This document shows positions 42,309-48,313 of a stretch of 48,313 nt of DNA, piece after piece. The number at the start of each line of letters is the position of its first letter. Positions within the stretch are counted from its first letter, which is position 1. Source of the DNA: CANLBN01 sp047634655 (GTDB lineage Bacteria > Pseudomonadota > Gammaproteobacteria > Pseudomonadales > Cellvibrionaceae). Position numbers and translations under genes: made by a program. Under the pieces are notes generated by a model. The model did not search any database and was not told the origin of the DNA. It was given only the letters and a program-made list of their open reading frames with translations. The DNA lies in assembly GCA_047634655.1 (NCBI GenBank), contig JBLIHY010000001.1, forward strand, positions 1-48,313, given 5' to 3'.

Positions 42309-43460
42309 ATGTCAGAATACTCTATATTTACTTCAGAATCTGTCTCCGAGGGTCATCCGGATAAGATGGCAGATCAAATCTCCGACGCCGTCGTCGATGC
42401 CATGTTGAGAGACGATCCCAATTCCCGCGTGGCGGTAGAAACACTGGTCAAAACTGGCATGGTAATTCTAGCCGGTGAAGTTCGAACATCCACGTATGTC
42501 GACCTGGAAAACTTGGTTCGCGACGTTATCCTCGAGATTGGCTACGACTCCAGCGATATCGGCTTCGACGGCGCGTCTTGTGCAGTAATCAACGCTATTG
42601 GCAAACAATCCCAAGACATTGCCGTGGGTGTCGATGAGGCTGAAAATAAAGCTCAGGGCGCGGGTGACCAGGGATTGATGTTTGGTTACGCAAGCAATGA
42701 AACCGATGTGCTAATGCCCGCACCCATTTATTATGCTCACCGCCTGGTTGAACGCCAGGCAAAAATGCGCAAGAAAAAGTTGCTGCCCTGGCTGCGACCG
42801 GATGCCAAGAGCCAGGTCACCCTGCGCTACGAAAACGGCAAGCCAATCGCTATTGACGCCGTTGTACTCTCTACCCAGCACGATCCCGATATATCGTTGA
42901 AAGATCTGCGCGAAGCCGTGTTGGAAGAGATTATCAAGCCGGTTCTCCCAGCGCATTGGTTACACAAAGATACTGTTTATCACATCAACCCAACCGGCAA
43001 GTTCGTTATCGGCGGACCTATGGGCGACTGTGGTTTAACTGGACGCAAAATTATCGTCGATACCTATGGCGGTATGGCCCGCCACGGAGGCGGCGCGTTT
43101 TCGGGGAAAGATCCCTCTAAGGTAGACCGCTCCGCCGCCTACGCTGGCCGCTACGTAGCAAAGAATATCGTTGCTTCAGGCCTGGCAAACCGCTGTGAAA
43201 TTCAGATTTCCTATGCGATTGGCGTCTCCGAACCAACTTCCATTTCTGTAAACACTTTCGGAACCGGCAAAATCAGCGAACAGAAAATTGCCGATCTGGT
43301 GCGCGAACACTTTGATCTAAGCGCTGGTGGATTAGTGTCCATGCTCAATCTAAAGCATCCTATTTATCGAGCGACGGCAACTTACGGACATTTCGGTCGC
43401 GAGCTAGCCGATTTTTCCTGGGAAAAAACTGACAAGGTTGCCGCTCTTCAGGCGCGTTAG
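42309..43460 (+). CDS. metK: S-adenosylmethionine synthetase
   Basis: A 383-residue methionine adenosyltransferase. SEGHPDKMADQISDAVVDA (with His16) opens the active site. GAGDQGLMFGYA, IIVDTYGGMARHGGGAFSGKD and SKVDRSAAYAGRYVAKN are the family's ATP- and phosphate-binding blocks. It makes SAM from methionine and ATP. AAGGAG lies about 20 bases before the ATG, with a weaker GAGAGA nearer. It is the second gene of the SAM-cycle block. Confidence 0.97.
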   Translation: MSEYSIFTSESVSEGHPDKMADQISDAVVDAMLRDDPNSRVAVETLVKTGMVILAGEVRTSTYVDLENLVRDVILEIGYDSSDIGFDGASCAVINAIGKQSQDIAVGVDEAENKAQGAGDQGLMFGYASNETDVLMPAPIYYAHRLVERQAKMRKKKLLPWLRPDAKSQVTLRYENGKPIAIDAVVLSTQHDPDISLKDLREAVLEEIIKPVLPAHWLHKDTVYHINPTGKFVIGGPMGDCGLTGRKIIVDTYGGMARHGGGAFSGKDPSKVDRSAAYAGRYVAKNIVASGLANRCEIQISYAIGVSEPTSISVNTFGTGKISEQKIADLVREHFDLSAGGLVSMLNLKHPIYRATATYGHFGRELADFSWEKTDKVAALQAR

Positions 43461-43466
43461 CGTTAT

Positions 43467-43538
43467 CCAAGAACGCTGCGGTACCTATTAAAAGTTCTGG
43501 CAAATCGTTTTGCCAGAACAACTCATCGAAACGATTTG
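43467..43538 (+). promoter_or_regulatory. ahcY leader with overlapping, mutually exclusive hairpins
   Basis: The 131-bp metK-ahcY gap contains three competing pairings. A: 43467-43474 with 43494-43500 (7 pairs, one bulge). B: 43494-43504 with 43509-43519 (11 perfect pairs, 4-base loop). C: 43501-43510 with 43529-43538 (10 perfect pairs). A and B share GTTCTGG; B and C share 43501-43504 and 43509-43510. Such layouts are typical of riboswitches or attenuators. AAGAACGCTGCGG near 43469 is loosely like the SAH riboswitch core, but I cannot confirm a match. No T-run follows. Confidence 0.5.
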
Positions 43539-43591
43539 CTACTTATCAACACTTCATTCGAATTCAATCGCCATTACTTGAGACCACAACC

Positions 43592-44995
43592 ATGAGCGCC
43601 AACTTGAAACCCGTTGAAAATTTCACCGACTACAAAGTAGCTGATATTAGCCAGGCGGCCTGGGGCCGTAAAGAGATTGAGATTGCCGAAGGTGAAATGC
43701 CCGCGCTGATCGCGTTGCGGGAAAGGTATCGCGAGGCGCAGCCGTTGGCCGGCGCCAAAATTATGGGTTGTATTCACATGACGATCCAGACAGCTGTATT
43801 AATAGAAACCCTAATAGACCTCGGAGCAGACGTTCGCTGGTCTTCGTGTAATATTTTTTCCACCCAGGATCATGCCGCGGCCGCGATGGCAGCAGCGGGA
43901 ATACCCGTGTTTGCCTGGAAGGGAGAAACAGAGGAAGAATTCTGGTGGTGTGTCGAACAGACAATCAAAGCGGAAAAAGGCAGCAATGAATTATGGAATG
44001 CCAATATGATTTTGGATGATGGCGGCGACTTAACTTTATTGTGTCACCAAAAATATCCACAGGTTTTAGGTAAAATTCACGGCATTTCAGAAGAAACCAC
44101 CACGGGTGTACACCGATTGTTGGAGATGATGGAGGAAGGATCGCTAAAAATCCCTGCGGTTAACGTCAATGACGCCGTTACAAAATCCAAGAACGATAAC
44201 AAATACGGTTGTCGACACAGTTTGAATGATGCAATTAAACGCGGCGTCGATCATTTGCTCTCCGGTAAGAAAGCACTGGTTATCGGTTACGGTGACGTCG
44301 GTAAAGGCTCGGCAGCCTCTCTGCGCCAGGAAGGTATGATTGTAAAAATTACCGAAGTTGATCCAATTTGCGCCATGCAGGCTTGCATGGATGGTTTCGA
44401 AGTGGTCTCTCCATACATCGATGGCATTAATACCGAATCGATGACAGGTATTAATCGAGACTTATTGCAAACTACTGACATACTGGTGACTAGCACCGGT
44501 AATACTAACGTCTGTGATCGCTTCATGTTGCAAGCGCTCAAACCCGGGGCGGTCGTCTGCAACATTGGCCATTTTGATAACGAAATTGATACGGCCTATA
44601 TGCGCGAAAACTGGGAGTGGGATGAAGTGAAGCCACAAGTCCACAAAATCAAGCGCAGTAATAAGGCCAGAGATCATTTGATATTGCTTTCAGAGGGTCG
44701 CCTAGTGAATTTAGGTAATGGTACCGGGCATCCATCGAGAATTATGGATGGTTCCTTTGCCAACCAAGTCTTGGCACAAATGTATCTTTACGAAAAGAAA
44801 TTTGCTGACTTACCCGCTAGCGAAAAGCCTTCTCATATTTCCGTAGAGTTACTTCCCAAAAAACTGGATGAAGAAGTGGCGGCAGAAATGGTCAAAGGTT
44901 TTGGTGGTGTTATTACTCGCTTAACGACCACTCAAGCAGGATATATCAAGGTTCCTGTCGAAGGTCCTTTCAAACCTGAAAGTTACAAATATTAA
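43592..44995 (+). CDS. ahcY: Adenosylhomocysteinase
   Basis: A 467-residue S-adenosylhomocysteine hydrolase, splitting SAH into adenosine and homocysteine with bound NAD. Substrate-site stretches are HMTIQTAVLIETL and SSCNIFSTQDHAAAA; the NAD fold has VIGYGDVGKGSA; the C-terminal QAGYIKVPVEGPFKPESYKY tail closes the NAD site of the partner subunit. The roughly 40-residue insert (about 150-190) of the longer bacterial type is present. It is preceded by the structured 131-bp leader after metK. Confidence 0.97.
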   Translation: MSANLKPVENFTDYKVADISQAAWGRKEIEIAEGEMPALIALRERYREAQPLAGAKIMGCIHMTIQTAVLIETLIDLGADVRWSSCNIFSTQDHAAAAMAAAGIPVFAWKGETEEEFWWCVEQTIKAEKGSNELWNANMILDDGGDLTLLCHQKYPQVLGKIHGISEETTTGVHRLLEMMEEGSLKIPAVNVNDAVTKSKNDNKYGCRHSLNDAIKRGVDHLLSGKKALVIGYGDVGKGSAASLRQEGMIVKITEVDPICAMQACMDGFEVVSPYIDGINTESMTGINRDLLQTTDILVTSTGNTNVCDRFMLQALKPGAVVCNIGHFDNEIDTAYMRENWEWDEVKPQVHKIKRSNKARDHLILLSEGRLVNLGNGTGHPSRIMDGSFANQVLAQMYLYEKKFADLPASEKPSHISVELLPKKLDEEVAAEMVKGFGGVITRLTTTQAGYIKVPVEGPFKPESYKY

Positions 44996-45202
44996 GCGGA
45001 TATCTCAAGCCGTATTAATAAGGTAAAAGTAAAGAACGCACTGGGACTTCAAGCACACCATAGATGATTACTGAGTACGCCAGGTTGATTTTTACTGTAC
45101 CCGCGTTGAAGTCTCAGAACTTTTTCAATCACTTCGTTAGTAAATTTATATTTCTTACGGTTTGGTTTTTCAGAAAAAAGCAAAGGTGTTTTTCCAGAGA
45201 AT

Positions 45203-46054
45203 ATGGTGAATAAATCAAACCTGAATTTAAGCTTTGAATTCTTCCCGCCTAAGACGGAGGCTGGACGTGAAAAACTTATCGTAGTTCGCGACGAGCTTTC
45301 AAAGCTTCAGCCGGAATTTTTTTCTGTCACTTATGGAGCCGGTGGCTCTACCCGAGACCATACCAAGTCTCTGGTAACTCAATTTAATAGTGAGGGTTTC
45401 AACACTGCGCCTCATTTATCCTTTGGTGGTGATACAGAGGCAGAGATTATAAATTTATTGCAAGCATATCGGGCAGCGGGCGTAAGCCGAGTTGTCGTTC
45501 TACGAGGAGATATGCCCTCGGGCATCGGCGGTTATTCGCAAATGATTTACGCCAACGAGCTAGTCGATTTTATCCGCAAACACTTTAATGATGGTTTTTA
45601 TTTGGAAGTGGCAGCCTACCCGGAAGTACACCCTCAAGCTAAAAATATGCGCAGCGATATTTTTTACTTGAAGAAAAAATTTGAGTCGGGCGCCGATGGC
45701 GCAATCACACAATACTTCTACAATATCGATGGCTTTTTATATTTTATGGATAAATGTTTGGCTGCCGGTATCCATCAACCTATCGTGCCGGGTGTTATGC
45801 CGATTAATAATTTTCAGAATCTTTTGCGCTTTAGTGCCAATTGCGGTGCCGAAATTCCCCGCTGGTTGCAGAAAGCCTTTGAAGCTTACGGCGACGACGC
45901 AGAGTCATTGCAGGCACTGGGTATCGATGTGGTGACAACGCTTTGTCAGACTCTGATAGAAAACGGCGTTCCTGGATTGCATTTTTATACTATGAATCAG
46001 CTGGAACCGACTAAAACTATCGTAGAAAATCTCGGGTTGACTTCTCGATCATAG
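45203..46054 (+). CDS. metF: 5,10-methylenetetrahydrofolate reductase
   Basis: A 283-residue MetF that makes 5-methyl-THF for homocysteine remethylation, using FAD. FEFFPPKTEAGRE opens the barrel; SVTYGAGGSTRDHT, HLSFGGDT, VVVLRGDMP and ITQYFYNIDGF are in order. It is the last of the SAM-cycle genes; a 207-bp gap separates it from ahcY, so it could have its own promoter. Neither metE nor metH is in the window. Confidence 0.96.
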   Translation: MVNKSNLNLSFEFFPPKTEAGREKLIVVRDELSKLQPEFFSVTYGAGGSTRDHTKSLVTQFNSEGFNTAPHLSFGGDTEAEIINLLQAYRAAGVSRVVVLRGDMPSGIGGYSQMIYANELVDFIRKHFNDGFYLEVAAYPEVHPQAKNMRSDIFYLKKKFESGADGAITQYFYNIDGFLYFMDKCLAAGIHQPIVPGVMPINNFQNLLRFSANCGAEIPRWLQKAFEAYGDDAESLQALGIDVVTTLCQTLIENGVPGLHFYTMNQLEPTKTIVENLGLTSRS

Positions 46055-46239
46055 GTTCCAGCCTCGTTCCAATAAAATTATCACCATTGTCTCTTCGAGC
46101 GATAAGTGCGCACACGATTATTCGTCCGGCAATGATGTTGTCGGTATTTGGATGGTAATTTTTTCTACTTTTGGTCAAATAAAATGGTAAAAGGATATTT
46201 TTTTCGTAGCTAAAAAAACCAGCACGAAGTACTATTTTT

Positions 46240-46962
46240 ATGCGAGTTCCCCGTATTTATACCGCACAAATACTGTCTGCAGATGCTGTCGTTTTATTGG
46301 ATGGCGATACCTCCCATTACCTCACAACTGTACTGAGGATGAAGCCGGGACGCGACTTGACACTTTTCGATGGTCGCGGGGGCGAGTACGATGCGAGTAT
46401 TGACAATATTCGCAAAAAATTAATCACAGTTCGCGTGGGAAAATTTCGAGATATCAATCCTGAGTCCAGACTTGAAATCAAGCTTGGTATTTGTCTGATA
46501 AAAAATGACTCCATGGATTGGTTGTTGCAGAAAGCCACGGAGCTGGGAGCCACGGAGTTTGTTCCTCTATTCAGTGATTTCACCGAAATTAAACTGCCCA
46601 AAGAGCGTGTGCTTAAAAAGTTACATCACTGGAAAAATATTATTCGACACGCTTGTCAGCAATCGGGTCGAACCCGATTGCCATCTATTGCCGAGCCACT
46701 GACATTTTCAGAATGGTTAACGGTTAGTGCCGATCAAAAATACATATTGCATCCATACCAAGCGCAAACGCTTGCGCCCGAGGTGCAAGCAACGCGAATT
46801 GCTCTGTTGGCCGGTCCGGAAGGCGGTTTCAGCGAGACCGAGTTCGAGCTAGCCAGGCAGCACCAGTTTGTGCCCCTGAGCCTTGGCCCGAGAATTTTAA
46901 GAGCAGAAACTGCGCCCCTCTGTGCTCTCTCACTGATTCAGCATCAATTAGGCGACGTATAA
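46240..46962 (+). CDS. rsmE: 16S rRNA (uracil1498-N3)-methyltransferase
   Basis: A 240-residue RsmE. The N-terminal PUA-like part (RVPRIYTA to about 70) is followed by a SPOUT knot with KATELGATEFVPLFSDFT, HACQQSGRTRLP, LAGPEGGFSETE and the knot LGPRILRAETAPLCAL. It methylates U1498 in the 30S decoding region. It lies 185 bp after metF on the same strand; a shared transcript is possible but not shown. Confidence 0.96.
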   Translation: MRVPRIYTAQILSADAVVLLDGDTSHYLTTVLRMKPGRDLTLFDGRGGEYDASIDNIRKKLITVRVGKFRDINPESRLEIKLGICLIKNDSMDWLLQKATELGATEFVPLFSDFTEIKLPKERVLKKLHHWKNIIRHACQQSGRTRLPSIAEPLTFSEWLTVSADQKYILHPYQAQTLAPEVQATRIALLAGPEGGFSETEFELARQHQFVPLSLGPRILRAETAPLCALSLIQHQLGDV

Positions 46963-47048
46963 ATCTGTTAATGATTTCCGCGATGTTATTCACCATGTTT
47001 GCATCGATAGCTCGGCAATCGGTTTAATTCTTTTTAAGGGGGTGCCTT

Positions 47049-47813
47049 GTGACTTATTTAACCAATCTTTCTTCTGAACAGTCTCGCTCTGGACTAAATG
47101 TTGCAATTATTGGCGCAGGTGGCGGCATTGGACTCGCATTGCTAAATCACTTGGCAAGCCAGGATAATGTTGACCGGCTGTATGCCTGTAGCCGGAAAAA
47201 TCCGGAAAAATTACACGAAAGAATCGAGTATTTGAATTTAGACCTTTCCGAGGAAGCCTCCATCCAATCCGCGGCTGATACCGTTAAACAACAGTGCGGA
47301 CAGTTGGACGTGGTCATTGTGGCCACAGGAATACTTCACGATGCTAAAAATTTACAACCGGAAAAAAGTCTCAAGCAATTAGACGGCGAAAGCTTTATTG
47401 AAGTAATGCGAGTAAACGCTCTCGGCCCAGCATTGGTGGCGAAATATTTTTTACCCATCATGAATCGAAAAAATTCAGCTTTTTTTGGGGCGCTCTCTGC
47501 CAGAGTTGGCAGCATTGGTGACAATGGCCTGGGTGGTTGGCACAGCTACCGCAGTAGTAAAGCGGCATTGAATATGTTGATCAAAAATATGGCAATCGAG
47601 TACAGTCGTCGCCTTCCGGCGCTGGTGATCGCCGGTCTTCATCCCGGCACCGTGAATACTTCCCTGTCCAAACCCTTTCAGGGTAATGTGCCCGATGGTA
47701 AATTATTTACGCCAGAGTTTTCCGCTTCTCAATTGTTAGAAGTAATTAATCGCCTCAAGCCCGAAGACTCCGGTAATTGTTTTGCCTGGGATGGACAGCG
47801 GATCCCCGCCTGA
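47049..47813 (+). CDS. SDR family NAD(P)-dependent oxidoreductase
   Basis: A 254-residue short-chain dehydrogenase. The cofactor loop is GAGGGIGLAL near residue 22 (a variant of TGxxxGIG), the NNAG-equivalent stretch is VATGILHD, and the catalytic pair is YRSSK with a preceding serine in GALSARVGSI. HPGTVNTSLSKPFQ follows. It resembles the C-factor/CsgA-like group of SDRs. The substrate is unknown. The start is GTG, with AGGGGG upstream. It is 86 bp after rsmE. Confidence 0.88.
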   Translation: MTYLTNLSSEQSRSGLNVAIIGAGGGIGLALLNHLASQDNVDRLYACSRKNPEKLHERIEYLNLDLSEEASIQSAADTVKQQCGQLDVVIVATGILHDAKNLQPEKSLKQLDGESFIEVMRVNALGPALVAKYFLPIMNRKNSAFFGALSARVGSIGDNGLGGWHSYRSSKAALNMLIKNMAIEYSRRLPALVIAGLHPGTVNTSLSKPFQGNVPDGKLFTPEFSASQLLEVINRLKPEDSGNCFAWDGQRIPA

Positions 47814-48181
47814 ACTATTCGCTTTCTCGGTGAATGAAGTTGCTTGCCCCCGGCGCTTTTGCCTTGCAAGCGCTCCGTATGTGAGACACGCCGCATCAGT
47901 TTTCAATCGCCGCGAGTCTTCCACTCTTCCCGAGTCCTATTGTAGAGCGGGGCTTTCCTCAATTCGGATCATGGCGTAGAATCATAACCCAGTCAAAGTG
48001 AGGGAAATAGTCCTATCTACACAGCGAGATGCGCGCGTTATTCTTGAATCGCGCCCTCTCGCTTTTTTGTAATTCTCAATTATTTCTATTGTTCCATTCT
48101 GCCTTGAGCTCAATTATCGTAGTGTGATTGAGGGTAACTTGGCGCGCAGCAGTTAGCTGCAAATCATTCAGGAGAATTAGC
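47814..48181. other. Spacer and leader upstream of carA
   Basis: About 370 bp with no gene. It contains a strong rho-independent terminator (48024-48068) and the carA ribosome site. TTGAGC at 48104-48109 could be a -35 for carA but no convincing -10 lies at the right distance. Confidence 0.45.
48024..48068 (+). terminator. Rho-independent terminator upstream of carA
   Basis: GCGAGA (48024-48029) pairs with TCTCGC (48057-48062), and GCGCG (48031-48035) with CGCGC (48050-48054), giving an 11-bp GC-rich stem with a small internal loop and 14-base loop, then six T residues. It is the clearest terminator in the window. It lies 211 bp after the SDR stop and 113 bp before carA, so it may end the SDR transcript or act as a carA attenuator. 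Confidence 0.8.
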
Positions 48182-48313
48182 TTGGGTTTTCAAAGTGCCG
48201 CCAGTCTTCTCGATAGTGAGAATCAACGTCCCGCTATTTTGGTGTTGGAAGATGGCAGTATTTTCAGAGGCAGCGCAATCGGTGCACAAGGCGCCACTGT
48301 TGGCGAAGTAGTT
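48182..48313 (+). CDS. carA: Carbamoyl-phosphate synthase small chain, N-terminal part (3' end outside window)
   Basis: The first 44 codons of carA. The product includes PAILVLEDGSIFRGSAIGA and TVGEVV, the well-conserved start of the glutaminase subunit. The start codon is TTG at 48182, with GGAG seven bases upstream and no nearby ATG that keeps the N-terminus. CarAB makes carbamoyl phosphate for arginine and pyrimidine synthesis, feeding the PyrB encoded at 14447. The gene runs off the end of the window. Confidence 0.9.
   Translation, partial: MGFQSAASLLDSENQRPAILVLEDGSIFRGSAIGAQGATVGEVV

Noticed and set aside
45060..45190. Lysine-rich minus-strand frame in the ahcY-metF gap
   Set aside because: It would start at a TTG near metF, is only about 45 codons, and AT-rich DNA read this way gives such peptides by chance.

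Overview
The window comes from a Gram-negative gammaproteobacterium. I infer a marine, Cellvibrio/Teredinibacter-like lineage from overall gene content; no rRNA or other decisive marker is present. Supporting signs are 6S RNA between zapA and the 5-formyl-THF cyclo-ligase gene, the rlmE-ftsH-folP-glmM order next to a divergent yhbY, sbcB, hslR-yrfG-cysQ, and lpxB. By my hand sum only about 77% of the window is intact coding sequence. Many spacers of 350-740 bp are AT-rich and empty, and two adjacent molybdenum-related genes are broken, so local gene loss is probably under way.

Layout. 1-794: 3' end of comEC. 1232-9174: a large Mrp-type Na+/H+ antiporter locus (E, F, G, a separate MrpA-tail protein, B, C, then three NuoL/M/N-like antiporter subunits and a small 2-TM protein), in an order resembling the membrane arm of archaeal Mbh complexes. 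9846-12270: VanZ-like protein, an MFS transporter and YqaA. 12914-19311: sbcB, pyrB, a glycerolipid acyltransferase and dinG. 19971-21055: lrgA-lrgB. 21492-26313: pckA, 1-Cys peroxiredoxin, hslR, yrfG, cysQ. 26556-27995: TIGR02449 protein, zapA, 6S RNA, 5-formyl-THF cyclo-ligase. 28049-33540: yhbY, rlmE, ftsH, folP, glmM. 33607-35647: a CPA2 antiporter and nudC. 35649-38143: frameshifted mobA facing a decayed FdhF/YdeP molybdopterin oxidoreductase. 38584-41111: elbB and a lone lpxB. 41224-46054: an ArsR-methyltransferase fusion regulator (SahR-like), metK, ahcY and metF, the activated methyl cycle. 46240-48313: rsmE, an SDR oxidoreductase, and the start of carA.

How the genes work together. 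The Mrp locus and the CPA2 antiporter serve Na+/K+/H+ homeostasis. The sahR-metK-ahcY-metF block makes S-adenosylmethionine, clears S-adenosylhomocysteine and supplies methyl-THF. A perfect 16+6+16 bp palindrome overlaps a good sigma70-like promoter directly before the regulator, and the metK-ahcY gap holds overlapping, mutually exclusive inverted repeats. These two control regions are the most interesting signals in the window. The mobA and FdhF/YdeP remnants look like a cofactor pathway gene and its client enzyme being lost together.

No CRISPR array, rRNA, tRNA, prophage or intact insertion sequence was seen.
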